Shown here: piece by piece, positions 9,801 to 16,457 of the stretch
Layout of the letters: every line of letters starts with the position of its first letter
Numbering within the stretch: the stretch's first letter is position 1
NCBI GenBank assembly: GCA_900772575.1
Contig: CAAHEN010000129.1
Coordinates: 1 to 18,046, forward strand
DNA from: Bacteroidaceae bacterium
Lineage (GTDB): Bacteria > Bacteroidota > Bacteroidia > Bacteroidales > Bacteroidaceae
DNA: 18,046 nucleotides
Reading direction: 5' to 3'
Made by a program: the position numbers and the translations under genes
Notes under the pieces: generated by a model
Database searches by the model: none
The model's input: the letters and a program-made list of their open reading frames with translations, nothing else
Told to the model about the DNA's origin: nothing

Positions 9801-10171
9801 CTTGGCCGGTGGTGCTGGGGCCAGTTGAACTCAATGCCACCGGAAATCCACGGCCCCGCAAGCCCGACGAGGGCGGGTTTGATGACATGGTTATGGTAGA
9901 TAAAGTGGCGCTGCCGCAGTTTGTCGTAGGCCATCTGTACGCGTCCGCCGAGCTCAGGGAGCACCATCACTTTGATATATTCGTTTTCGAGATAAACGGC
10001 GTGCCAGACTCGGTCGTGCTTCTCCTTGGCTACCGACTCGATGACAGGATAGGGATAGACGGTACCGCTGCTGCCCTGATAGACGCGCCGCTCCAAGAAC
10101 ATGGGGTTCTTATCGGGACGTCCTGTTTCGTAAGTGGGAATGACCACTTCTTCTTTCCAGACTTTGACCAT
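6872..10171 (-). CDS. DUF5107 domain protein with C-terminal TPR array, cytoplasmic
   Basis: A 1099-residue protein with no signal peptide or membrane segment, so it is cytoplasmic. Residues 1-430 match the DUF5107 type, which has a galactose-mutarotase-like start (ENEYIKVMVLPELGGRV at about 62-76). Conspicuous carboxylates are Glu114 in GGIEFNWPQHH and Glu311 in PYIELMAGVYTENQPDF. Both sit in segments that look like the sugar site of this fold; any catalytic role is inferred. From about residue 460 to the end there is a long tetratricopeptide array (YYEEALRRDPDDVRCNNAVG, YAEAARNWERAAHLNPGL) that includes the typical HLGEGKL...DNDFHYLLG segment of DUF5107 proteins. The gene lies between the MFS porter (51 bp upstream) and the fasciclin gene (15 bp downstream). 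This suggests it acts on the imported saccharide as an epimerase, lyase, hydrolase or phosphorylase. I know of no firmly established activity. Confidence 0.85.
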   Translation of the reverse strand: MVKVWKEEVVIPTYETGRPDKNPMFLERRVYQGSSGTVYPYPVIESVAKEKHDRVWHAVYLENEYIKVMVLPELGGRVQMAYDKLRQRHFIYHNHVIKPALVGLAGPWISGGIEFNWPQHHRPSTYMPVDCVVEESPDGSATVWVGERERMTHQKGMAGLTLRPGHAYLEVHGVVYNPTDMPQSFLWWANPAVAVNDAYQSIFPPDVHAVFDHGKRAVSSFPVATGTYYKMDYSAGVDISNYRNIKVPTSYMAAGSRFDFEGGYENDTRAGMLHVADHHIAVGKKQWTWGNGEFGRAWDRNLTDTDGPYIELMAGVYTENQPDFSWLQPYEEKRFTQYFLPFRELGIIKNASKDLLLNIMPSGAGRVRLQVFATSRQEVNVRLTDTAGNCHYEWTHTIVPEALLDVVIGTGHSAFGDLRLGLLSPEGKTLLAWAAEPDVERPLPTAAEAAARPAEAKTTEQLYLTGLHLEQYRHATYCALDYYEEALRRDPDDVRCNNAVGLWYLRRGRAEKAIPYLRVAVNALRRHNLNPYDGEPVYNLGLALKRTGQADEAYDCFRKAAWNGAWQAAGYLAAARISAARGDLVQALDETERSLWSGWHNHVARALRVALFRHAGRREAALELADESLAIDRLNSGCLYEKYLITAAAADLGAFLEVMRGEAHNFDELALDYCAAGLWADADALWQLAATEEATTPMTHYYQGWCRHEGGLPEADKAFAHGRAACPDGCFPNRVEAMAALRTAMVQCPEDGNAPYLLGNLYYDKRQYAEAARNWERAAHLNPGLPTVWRNLALFCHNKCHDGVKALGHMERAFRLDTADARIYMELDQLRRRLGHGPAERLADLCRHDGLVRQRDDLLLEKATLLNQTGRPAEAAALIDAHSFQSWEGGEGRVAEQYQTARAERAKAAIAAGDAASAIVLLEECLVYPPHLGEGKLINAQDNDFHYLLGCAHSLAGRADEARQCWQWATAGPEEPAPMLYYNDARPDKIFYAGLAHRRLGAADRAAGIFHKLVNYGEQHLFDHVSMDYFAVSLPDLLVWDDDLDIRNAIHCHYLLALGHYGLGNADKADRHARRVRQLDPNHQGLQAIGSLIVHKLLP

Positions 10172-10222
10172 GGCAATGTGTATGTAGAGTATAGGTAATT
10201 GATGTCGAGGTGGTTGCTGATG

Positions 10223-11608
10223 TCAGCGCACGAGCTCTTTCTCCAGATCTTCCAGTGTATTGCCCTTCGTTTCAGGCAGGACGCACATGATGAAGACAAA
10301 GCCGCCGGCACAGATGGCGGCGTAGATCCAGAACGTACCGCTGCTGCCCAGCCAGTCATTGAGCAATGGGAACGTGTAAGTCAGTATGAAGCAGGCGGCC
10401 CAGAGGGCGAATGTGGCCACGGCCACGGCGACGCCACGCACACAGTTGGGGAAAATCTCCGCCAGCAGTACCCACGTGACCGGGCCAAGCGACATGGCGT
10501 AGCAACCGATGGCAGCCACGACGAGGACAATCATGAGCAAACCGCTGACATGAAAGAAATAGCACGCGCCTAGAATGAGGTAGATACCGGCCAGACCACC
10601 TGCACCGAGCAGCATCAGGGTACGGCGTCCGAGACGGTCGACGGTAAAGATGGCCACAAATGTGAAGACGAGATTGGCCACACCGGTGATGACGATGTTG
10701 AACAGCACATCGCCCAGTTCGAAGCCGGCGGCTTGAAAAATTTCTTGGGCGTAATTGAAGATGACATTTGTACCACACCATTGCTGGAAGACAGCCACGA
10801 CGACGCCGATGACGAGTACGCGACGATAGGGCCGGCTGAGCAGCGTGCAGAGTCCGCTTCGCAGTCCAGCTGTGTCGGCCACAGCAGCCATATCGCGCAA
10901 CACCATATCGGCATAGGCCGCTCCCCCCACCCGCACCAGCACACGCTTAGCGGCTTCCGTAAGGCCCTGGCCTGCGAGCCAGCGCGGACTCTCCGGAATG
11001 AGGCTGGCGGCAACCAGAAACATCGCGGAGGGTAATGCGGCGGCCCAGAACATCCAGCGCCACCCCCAGCGCACGTTCCACGACAGTGCCAGCTCTACCG
11101 GTCCGGTGCCGGCCGGCACTGGGTCGGCAATAAGCCAGTTGACGGTCTGGGCCCCGAGTATGCCGAGCACAATGGCCAGTTGGTTGGCCGCAACAAGGCG
11201 GCCGCGCACTGCCGAGGGGGCCACCTCGGCGATATAGGTCGGCGAAAGGCAGGAGGCGACGCCGATGCCAATGCCGCCCAGAAAGCGGGCCACGAGGAAA
11301 TATGAGAAAGCACTAAAGGCACCGGTGGCACATGACGACACGAGAAACACAGCCGCCGCCATCAGCAACAGGGACCGCCGCCCAAAACGGTCGGCCAGTG
11401 CACCGGCGACCATGGCACCGGCCAGGCAGCCCAGCAGGGCAACACTCATGGCCATGCCTTGCATCGCCGGCAAACCGGCGATGCAAAAACTGACTTCATA
11501 GAACGGCTTGGCACCGCCAATGACGACCCAGTCGTAGCCGAAAAGAAAACCGCCCAGCGCCGAGGCTAAGCATATGCTATAGACATATGTACGGTTGAAC
11601 TGCTGCAT
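10223..11608 (-). CDS. MFS sugar porter, XylE-like sugar:proton symporter
   Basis: A 461-residue inner-membrane transporter of the sugar porter family with about 12 membrane helices. Family signatures are present: GYD with Asp26 in helix 1 (equivalent to the proton-coupling D27 of E. coli XylE), ADRFGRR after helix 2, PESPRWL before the central loop, FQQWCGTN with Gln275, Gln276 and Asn281 (XylE Q288, Q289, N294), DRLGRR, PVTWVLLAEIFP (the XylE sugar-site Trp region), and PETKG at the end. Most sugar-contact residues known from XylE are kept, so a pentose or hexose is the likely cargo, though small disaccharides cannot be excluded. It is the first gene of the minus-strand operon and is divergent from the AraC regulator. 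The start ATG lies about 20 bases after the predicted transcription start, which fits a short leader. The symbol xylE is withheld because the substrate is not shown. Confidence 0.92.
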   Translation of the reverse strand: MQQFNRTYVYSICLASALGGFLFGYDWVVIGGAKPFYEVSFCIAGLPAMQGMAMSVALLGCLAGAMVAGALADRFGRRSLLLMAAAVFLVSSCATGAFSAFSYFLVARFLGGIGIGVASCLSPTYIAEVAPSAVRGRLVAANQLAIVLGILGAQTVNWLIADPVPAGTGPVELALSWNVRWGWRWMFWAAALPSAMFLVAASLIPESPRWLAGQGLTEAAKRVLVRVGGAAYADMVLRDMAAVADTAGLRSGLCTLLSRPYRRVLVIGVVVAVFQQWCGTNVIFNYAQEIFQAAGFELGDVLFNIVITGVANLVFTFVAIFTVDRLGRRTLMLLGAGGLAGIYLILGACYFFHVSGLLMIVLVVAAIGCYAMSLGPVTWVLLAEIFPNCVRGVAVAVATFALWAACFILTYTFPLLNDWLGSSGTFWIYAAICAGGFVFIMCVLPETKGNTLEDLEKELVR

Positions 11609-11635
11609 GTCGAGGCTTCATTTGGTTTACAACTG

Positions 11636-11666
11636 CAAAGGTAGCCAGGCGCCTATAAAAAATAAA
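11636..11666 (-). promoter_or_regulatory. Bacteroidota-type promoter of the sugar-utilisation operon
   Basis: On the minus strand a perfect -7 box TACCTTTG (consensus TAnnTTTG) covers 11636-11643. A -33-like TTTA lies at 11663-11666 with a 19-base spacer. The predicted start of transcription is near 11629, giving a leader of about 20 bases before the MFS ATG at 11608. The spacer is a run of A and T in an otherwise GC-rich region. Confidence 0.6.
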
Positions 11667-11694
11667 TAGACTAATTCGCCAAAGACATGGACTA

Positions 11695-11778
11695 TCCGGT
11701 AAATGCGACTTTCCAGCCTGTCGAGCAAGCTTGCGATCTGAGCCGGACCGGCTGTCCGGTAAAATAGCTATCTTTACC
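11695..11778. promoter_or_regulatory. Cluster of direct repeats and palindromes, probable operator region
   Basis: Five symmetric elements crowd into 84 bp. TCCGGTAAA occurs at 11695-11703 and again at 11755-11763, exactly 60 bp apart in the same orientation. GCAAGCTTGC (11725-11734) is a perfect palindrome. AGCCGG-a-CCGGCT (11741-11753) is a perfect inverted repeat. CCGGAC (11743-11748) is repeated inverted as GTCCGG (11754-11759). GGTAAA (11758-11763) is inverted as TTTACC (11773-11778), enclosing the palindrome ATAGCTAT. The cluster lies upstream of the operon -33 box, where an activator would bind. The AraC protein encoded next door is the obvious candidate, but binding is inferred. Confidence 0.5.
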
Positions 11779-11884
11779 CATGCTTTTCCTATTGAGCTTA
11801 TGCGACAGAAGGCAAGGCAAAGGTCTGGAATTATGGAAGAAGCACTTGCGGAATTTAAGAACAGCCGCAGTGGCATATAGACCA

Positions 11885-11914
11885 GTTTTCGGTGGTTGCA
11901 AATTGCTACTTTTG
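11885..11914 (+). promoter_or_regulatory. Bacteroidota-type promoter of the AraC gene
   Basis: A perfect -7 box TACTTTTG (TAnnTTTG) covers 11907-11914, with a weak -33-like GTTTT at 11885-11889 and a spacer of about 17-18 bases. Transcription would begin near 11921, some 20 bases before the ATG at 11942. This supports 11942 over the in-frame upstream ATG at 11780. Confidence 0.5.
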
Positions 11915-11941
11915 CATCGGAAATACCAATACACACCATAC

Positions 11942-12886
11942 ATGAACACTGTGACAACAACCGAAAATTCCGCGACCACGCGGCTCAACCTGGACGTGCT
12001 GCGTGAACTTGCCGAACCGGCCTATATCGATAGCGACATCGTGCTCATAGACGACCTCAAGGCATTGGCTGTGCACGATGCCTGCGCCGTGCACACCGTT
12101 CAGATGGACATGATCATCGTCCTGGCCTGCATGGAAGGGAAACTGCAAGTGGACATCGACGCCAAGCTATTCAGGGTGAACGCCCGTGAATTGCTGATCT
12201 GCCCGCCCCATGTCTTTGTGGACGACGTGATGGCCAGCCCCGACTTCTCCGGCAAGATCTTCGGGCTGTCCTACACAGCCCTGCAGCGCCTGCTCCATGT
12301 GCGCAAGGACATCTGGGACGTGCTGCTCTACATCAAGCGCCGCCCCATCTTCCCACTCTCTGAGAAAGACATCGCACTGCTGACCTGCTACCACAGCCTG
12401 CTGCGCAACAAGATTGACATGGGCAAGCGAACTTACGACTGTGAGGTCATGCCGGCCCTCTTCCAGGCCATATTCTATGAGCTCTGCTCGGTCATCGCGC
12501 CCCACTTCGAGCAGGAGGCGACAGACGACGGCCGCTACATGAAGCAGTCTGACGTGCTCACACACCGCTTCCTCAAACTGCTGGCCGACAGCCGGGGGCG
12601 CGAGCGCTGTGTCAGTGCCTACGCCACGAAACTCTGTGTGACACCGAAATACCTGACCTCCGTCTGCCGTGCCTCGACCGGCAAGACCCCCACGGCGTGG
12701 ATACACGAATACACCATCAACGTCATCGAGCAGGAGCTCAAGCACTCCAACCGCTCCATCAAGGAAATCTCCACCGAACTGGACTTCCCGAATGTCTCCT
12801 TCTTCGGCAAGTTTGTCAAAGCGCACCTGGGTGTATCGCCACGCGTCTACCGCCAGCGCCTCGCTGACAGCGCGGCCAACGCGTGA
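11942..12886 (+). CDS. AraC-family transcriptional regulator
   Basis: A 314-residue cytoplasmic regulator. Residues 1-200 form a ligand-sensing region with a cupin-like start (DIDAKLFRVNARELLICPP near 80-98). The last 100 residues form the double helix-turn-helix of the AraC/XylS type, with first-helix region CVSAYATKLCVTPKYLTSVC, GKTPTAWI in the linker, and the second motif SIKEISTELDFPNVSFFGKFVKAHLGVSPRVYR. The second motif matches the family signature, where the usual position after F-P is typically D/N-x-S-x-F. The frame is open upstream to 11780, but the promoter at 11907-11914 and the low-quality extra peptide favour the ATG at 11942. It is divergent from the sugar porter operon and probably controls it in response to an imported sugar or its derivative. 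Direct binding to the repeats at 11695-11778 is an inference. Confidence 0.88.
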   Translation: MNTVTTTENSATTRLNLDVLRELAEPAYIDSDIVLIDDLKALAVHDACAVHTVQMDMIIVLACMEGKLQVDIDAKLFRVNARELLICPPHVFVDDVMASPDFSGKIFGLSYTALQRLLHVRKDIWDVLLYIKRRPIFPLSEKDIALLTCYHSLLRNKIDMGKRTYDCEVMPALFQAIFYELCSVIAPHFEQEATDDGRYMKQSDVLTHRFLKLLADSRGRERCVSAYATKLCVTPKYLTSVCRASTGKTPTAWIHEYTINVIEQELKHSNRSIKEISTELDFPNVSFFGKFVKAHLGVSPRVYRQRLADSAANA

Positions 12887-12907
12887 GACGCCGCAGTGAC
12901 AGCGTCT
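12886..12907. terminator. Weak hairpin between convergent genes
   Basis: AGACGC (12886-12891) and GCGTCT (12902-12907) form a perfect 6-bp stem with a 10-base loop, directly after the AraC stop codon in the 42-bp gap to the convergent methyltransferase gene. There is no clear T-run on either side, so termination is only suggested by position and shape. Confidence 0.3.
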
Positions 12908-12928
12908 TACTGCCGCCTCAGCAGCCCC

Positions 12929-14293
12929 TCAGGCCTGCATGCGGATACGCCACTCGGCGGGATAGAGGTTGTTGGCGCGGGCCCCCAGGTTGTTCAGAAA
13001 ACCGAGGCCCAGCCCCTCATAGGTTGCCACGACATAGCCGCGCGGCACATCGGGCGACAGCGTCAGCGCCTCCCGGCGCAGGTAAGCGATGGCTTCGTCG
13101 CACGACAGGCCGACGGTGGGAAACGCTGCCGCAGAGCGGGCGGTCGAGAGGGCCAGTGCGATGGCCGGGACGCGCTTGCGCCCCTTCTCCTCCGCCAGCG
13201 TAATGCCCAGGCTCATCGTGCGAACCGTCTCTGCCAGGCGCGCGCAGTCGTCGGCCAGTGAGTCCCTGACGGCAGCAATGTGCGTCTCGTCGGTACGCAC
13301 CAGCCTGAAGCCGTCTGTCGCCAGCCAGCTCGCCAGTTCCCGGGCCCCGCTGATCGGAGCTGTACCCGTCCGGCGCCCATTGCGGCGCTGCCGCAGCTGT
13401 GCGGCAGGCGCCGTCTTTCGGAGCAGCGCCAGGAAGAAGCCCTCGCCGCGTGTGCGGTGCGGGAAAAAGTGCGCCACGGGCAGGTTCCCGCCCGTCGTGT
13501 CGCCGCAGACGTCCCAAGCGCCTGCCGTCGGTATGCCGACCGGCTCCGCCCCCAGTTCGTCGCAGATACGGCGCACGTTATCCTCATTCTCCTCACGGTT
13601 GAAGGTACACGTGCTGTAGACCAGCCAGCCCCCTTGCCGCAGCGCTGGCCACACGTCGCGCACGATGTCCATCTGGCGCTCGGCGCAGCGCCCGACACCG
13701 GCGGCCGACCATTCCCCGATGGCTGCCGCGTCTTTGCGGAACATGCCCTCGCCCGAGCACGGCACGTCAGCCGCCACGACGTCGAAAAAGCCCGTCAGGG
13801 GGGCGAAGTCTGCCGGGTAGGCATTGGTCACACAGACATCGGGCTGTCCCCACTTCGCCATGTTCTCCGCCAGAATCTGCGCCCGCTGCCGCAACGGCTC
13901 ATTGGCCACGAGCAACGCCCCGTCGGGGAGCAGTGAGCGCCACAGCGTGCTCTTGCCGCCTGGCGCGGCGCAGAGGTCGAGCACGCGGCGGACGGGCTCC
14001 CCGATGGCCGCGAAAGCCTGGGCGATGAACATCGACGCCGCCTCCTGGACGTAGTAAGCCCCGGCGTGGAAGCGCGGGTCGAGGGTGAACGATGGGCGCT
14101 CGGCGAGATAATAGCCGTCTGCACACCACGCCACCGGTGTGGCGCCGGCGGGCGGCAGAGTGCCCTTGGCCCGGTTGAGGCGGATACTGACTGGCGGTGT
14201 GGCGGTGAGCGCCTGGCAGAGCGCCGCAGCCTCTTCTGAGCCGAGCAGGGCGGCAGTGCGGGCGACGAACGCCTCGGGGAGTGATACTGGCAT
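12929..14293 (-). CDS. RsmF-like rRNA (cytosine-5) methyltransferase, NOL1/NOP2/Sun family
   Basis: A 454-residue SAM-dependent methyltransferase that probably makes m5C in 16S rRNA. The SAM-binding motif DLCAAPGGKS follows the family lead YVQEAASMF. Both active-site cysteines are present: Cys179 in DVPCSGEGMF, which assists release of the product, and Cys229 in VYSTCTFNREENED, the nucleophile. The N-terminus has the SIRLN motif of the RNA-binding domain. The C-terminal 150 residues, ending NNLYPAEWRIR, match the RsmF-type PUA-like tail found in Bacteroidota and Firmicutes enzymes. The frame continues upstream to 14404, but the predicted promoter at 14327-14334 and the normal N-terminus favour the ATG at 14293. 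The gene stands alone, convergent with AraC and divergent from the antiporter, and looks like housekeeping. Confidence 0.92.
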   Translation of the reverse strand: MPVSLPEAFVARTAALLGSEEAAALCQALTATPPVSIRLNRAKGTLPPAGATPVAWCADGYYLAERPSFTLDPRFHAGAYYVQEAASMFIAQAFAAIGEPVRRVLDLCAAPGGKSTLWRSLLPDGALLVANEPLRQRAQILAENMAKWGQPDVCVTNAYPADFAPLTGFFDVVAADVPCSGEGMFRKDAAAIGEWSAAGVGRCAERQMDIVRDVWPALRQGGWLVYSTCTFNREENEDNVRRICDELGAEPVGIPTAGAWDVCGDTTGGNLPVAHFFPHRTRGEGFFLALLRKTAPAAQLRQRRNGRRTGTAPISGARELASWLATDGFRLVRTDETHIAAVRDSLADDCARLAETVRTMSLGITLAEEKGRKRVPAIALALSTARSAAAFPTVGLSCDEAIAYLRREALTLSPDVPRGYVVATYEGLGLGFLNNLGARANNLYPAEWRIRMQA

Positions 14294-14326
14294 GTCTGGG
14301 AATATGGGGGGAATATTATGCAATGG

Positions 14327-14334
14327 CAAAGTTA
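14327..14334 (-). promoter_or_regulatory. -7 box of the methyltransferase gene
   Basis: On the minus strand this reads TAACTTTG, a perfect TAnnTTTG match. It would start transcription near 14320, about 27 bases before the ATG at 14293. No convincing -33 box was found at the expected spacing, so the call rests on the -7 box and position. Confidence 0.4.
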
Positions 14335-14519
14335 CGGATTTCAGCCGAAAATGCCGGAGGAGCCTGTGACAAAACCGGCGGCACGCCTCAAGGCTTACAC
14401 CCAACGGCTCTTGTCGTCCGCCGTATCACAGGGCCAAGCAACCGGAAAACGCCCTTGTCCCGTCGCGCCCATACAGGATTTTTCGACATGTGCGCTGAAA
14501 ACAATCGGCTAAACAGATG

Positions 14520-14549
14520 TTTGAATCCCAAATATTTTATTTACCTTTG
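14520..14549 (+). promoter_or_regulatory. Bacteroidota-type promoter of the antiporter gene
   Basis: TTTG at 14520-14523 and TACCTTTG at 14542-14549 match both halves of the TTTG / TAnnTTTG consensus with an 18-base spacer. Transcription would begin near 14556, giving a leader of about 68 bases. The flanks are AT-rich. This is the best full promoter match in the window. Confidence 0.65.
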
Positions 14550-14560
14550 CCAACGACTGG

Positions 14561-14579
14561 GGCCCCGCTAAGTGGGGCC
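14561..14579 (+). promoter_or_regulatory. GC hairpin at the 5' end of the antiporter mRNA
   Basis: GGCCCC (14561-14566) pairs with GGGGCC (14574-14579) around a 7-base loop, with a further G-U pair possible inside. It starts about five bases after the predicted transcription start. A hairpin at this place could protect the mRNA 5' end or serve as a regulatory leader. A run of C at about 14601-14606 could compete for the GGGG arm. Confidence 0.4.
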
Positions 14580-14623
14580 ACGTTCTGTCATCGCGACAAT
14601 CCCCCCAATAGACATAATATAAT

Positions 14624-16342
14624 ATGGACTGGTTACAGAAAGTAATTTGCGACCCCAGCGGCATTGCCCACCTGGTCGCCATCTATGCCCTCGTGATCTG
14701 CCTAGGCGTCAGGCTCGGACGCCTCAAGTTCGGCGGCATCTCGTTGGGCGTGACGTTCGTGCTCTTCATGGGCATCATCGTTGGGCACATTTACAGCCAC
14801 TACATCGTCGGGCCCGACGGCAACTTTATCACCCATGCCGGGCAGAACACCATCATCGACTTCGTCAAGGAGTTCGGCCTGATCCTCTTCGTCTACTGCA
14901 TCGGCCTACAGGTGGGGCCCGGTTTTCTGGCCACCTTCAGGAAAGGCGGTGTCGGCATGAACCTCATCGCGGTGGGCATCGTGGTGCTCAATGTGATCGT
15001 CATGCTGCTGCTCTATTTCTTGGTGTTCGACCACACGAACTACAACCTGGGCATGATGGTCGGCACGATGTATGGCGCCGTGACCAACACACCCGGTCTC
15101 GGTGCGGCCAACGCCTTCGTCAAGGACTTCACGGGCGACTGGGGGGCAAGCGGTACGCCCGACCTGGCTTCGAGCTACGCCTGCGCCTATCCGCTCGGCG
15201 TCATCGGCATCATTCTGGCCACCATCGTCATCCGCTATATCTGCAACATCAAGCTCGAACAGGAGCAGGAGCGCATCAAGCACGAGCATGAGCTCAACCC
15301 CCACGCCACGCCGAAGCACCTCGTCATCCGCGTGACCAACAAGGCCGTCATCGGCCGCAGCCTCAAGCAGGTGCGCCACTTCCTCAACCGCCAGTTTGTC
15401 GTGTCGCGCTGCGTCATCAACGACGAGGTCATCATTCCGACTCCTGAGACGCTGTTCCAGGAGAACATGGAGCTCCACGTCGTCTGCCCGGAAGACGACG
15501 CCGAGCCCATCACAGCCCTCATCGGCGAGGCCGACGACAAACCCTGGACCCCCGATGTGGCCAAGGCCAAGTATGTCTCCCGCCGTCTGGTCATCACCAA
15601 CTCGGAAATCAACGGCAAGACCTTCGGCATGCTCCACTTCGACTCCCTCTACGGCGTCAACGTCACCCGCGTCACCCGCAATGGCATGGAATTTTTCGCT
15701 GACAGGAACCTACGCCTGCAGGTGGGCGACCGCCTGCTTGTCACCGGTCGCGAGGAGAACGTCGAGCAACTGAAGAATGTCATCGGCGACAGCGTCAAGC
15801 GCCTCGACCACCCCAACGTGGGCGCCATCTTCTTCGGCGTACTGATCGGTGTGCTGGTGGGGCAAATCGACTTTGGCGCCGGCATGAAGCTCGGTCTGGC
15901 CGGTGGCCCGCTCGTCGTGGCCATCATCTTCGGCGGATTCGGCTACCGATGGGGCATCAATTCCTACACCTCCACCTCGGCCAACCTCATGCTCCGCGAA
16001 GTGGGGCTGCTGCTCTTCCTCTCGAGTGTCGGCATACAGGCGGGCGCCAAGTTCTGGAACACAATTCTGAGCGGCGGTCTGACCTATGTGTGGACCGGCT
16101 TCCTCATCACCATTATCCCCATTCTCATCATGGGCTTCGTGGCAAGGAAGGTGATGAAAATGAACTACTTCACCATGATGGGCCTCATCGCTGGCGCCAA
16201 TACCGACCCGCCCGCACTGGCCTTTGCCAACCAGACCGCGAACAACGACGCCCCCGCCGTCGGCTACTCCACCGTCTACCCCCTATCGATGTTCCTGCGC
16301 ATCATCGTGGCGCAGCTCATACTCATGACGCTCCTCGTCTGA
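14624..16342 (+). CDS. AspT/YidE/YbjL-family antiporter (aspartate:alanine exchanger superfamily)
   Basis: A 572-residue inner-membrane protein with the layout of the AAE family: an N-terminal block of about five or six membrane helices (residues 10-210), two TrkA-C (RCK_C) cytoplasmic domains (about 220-300 and 310-390), and a second helix block (about 395-572). Each membrane half carries the repeated family signature, TNTPGLGAANA near 150-160 and GANTDPPALAFAN near 525-537, as expected for the internal YidE/YbjL duplication. The characterised relative is AspT of Tetragenococcus, which exchanges aspartate for alanine. The Bacteroidota members are mostly uncharacterised, so the substrate is unknown. 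The RCK_C pair suggests gating by a nucleotide or other small ligand. The gene has its own promoter at 14520-14549 and is followed after 132 bp by the flippase gene on the same strand. Confidence 0.9.
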   Translation: MDWLQKVICDPSGIAHLVAIYALVICLGVRLGRLKFGGISLGVTFVLFMGIIVGHIYSHYIVGPDGNFITHAGQNTIIDFVKEFGLILFVYCIGLQVGPGFLATFRKGGVGMNLIAVGIVVLNVIVMLLLYFLVFDHTNYNLGMMVGTMYGAVTNTPGLGAANAFVKDFTGDWGASGTPDLASSYACAYPLGVIGIILATIVIRYICNIKLEQEQERIKHEHELNPHATPKHLVIRVTNKAVIGRSLKQVRHFLNRQFVVSRCVINDEVIIPTPETLFQENMELHVVCPEDDAEPITALIGEADDKPWTPDVAKAKYVSRRLVITNSEINGKTFGMLHFDSLYGVNVTRVTRNGMEFFADRNLRLQVGDRLLVTGREENVEQLKNVIGDSVKRLDHPNVGAIFFGVLIGVLVGQIDFGAGMKLGLAGGPLVVAIIFGGFGYRWGINSYTSTSANLMLREVGLLLFLSSVGIQAGAKFWNTILSGGLTYVWTGFLITIIPILIMGFVARKVMKMNYFTMMGLIAGANTDPPALAFANQTANNDAPAVGYSTVYPLSMFLRIIVAQLILMTLLV

Positions 16343-16358
16343 GGGGCAAGCATCCGGC

Positions 16359-16384
16359 GGGCGGCACGGTGAGTTGTGCCGCCC
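16359..16384 (+). terminator. Very stable hairpin between antiporter and flippase genes (no U-tract)
   Basis: GGGCGGCAC (16359-16367) pairs perfectly with GTGCCGCCC (16376-16384) around an 8-base loop, and C16358-G16385 extends the stem to 10 pairs, with two further possible pairs outside it. It starts 16 bases after the antiporter stop codon. There is no T-run after it, so it may be an incomplete terminator, an attenuator, or an mRNA 3'-end stabiliser rather than a standard intrinsic terminator. Confidence 0.5.
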
Positions 16385-16427
16385 GTCTACGCGCCTCCGC
16401 TGCCATCCGGCGCACCGCCACCGCTGC

Positions 16428-16457
16428 GGCACACCGGTGGCCACGGGGGTGTGTGCC
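16428..16457 (+). promoter_or_regulatory. Second hairpin in the flippase leader
   Basis: GGCACAC (16428-16434) pairs with GTGTGCC (16451-16457) around a 16-base loop that itself contains the palindrome TGGCCA. It ends 17 bases before the flippase ATG and could affect translation. No TAnnTTTG promoter box was found between the two genes. Confidence 0.3.

Larger units (their letters stand above)
11609..11941. other. 333-bp divergent intergenic region between the MFS and AraC genes
   Basis: This non-coding stretch holds the operon promoter near 11636-11666, the repeat cluster at 11695-11778 and the AraC promoter near 11885-11914. Between about 11780 and 11880 I see nothing certain. An open frame runs in phase with the AraC gene from 11780, but it covers the predicted promoter and is not taken as coding. 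Confidence 0.7.
14294..14623. other. 330-bp divergent intergenic region between methyltransferase and antiporter genes
   Basis: The ends hold the methyltransferase -7 box (14327-14334) and the antiporter promoter with its leader hairpin (14520-14579). The middle, about 14335-14515, shows no tRNA, repeat or believable small gene. Short open frames here read through the promoters on both sides and lack protein-like composition. Confidence 0.6.

Noticed and set aside
11780..11941. 54 extra in-frame codons before the AraC start
   Set aside because: They overlap the predicted promoter (11907-11914), and the peptide lacks AraC-family features. The ATG at 11942 gives the usual length.
14294..14404. 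37 extra in-frame codons before the methyltransferase start
   Set aside because: They read through the -7 box at 14327-14334, and the normal family N-terminus begins at 14293.
14281..14571. 96-codon plus-strand frame in the divergent intergenic region
   Set aside because: It overlaps promoters on both sides, including the antiporter -7 box, and its peptide shows no protein-like pattern.
14906..15637. 243-codon minus-strand frame inside the antiporter gene
   Set aside because: It is a shadow of the membrane protein; the peptide is Asp/His/Val-rich and resembles no protein.
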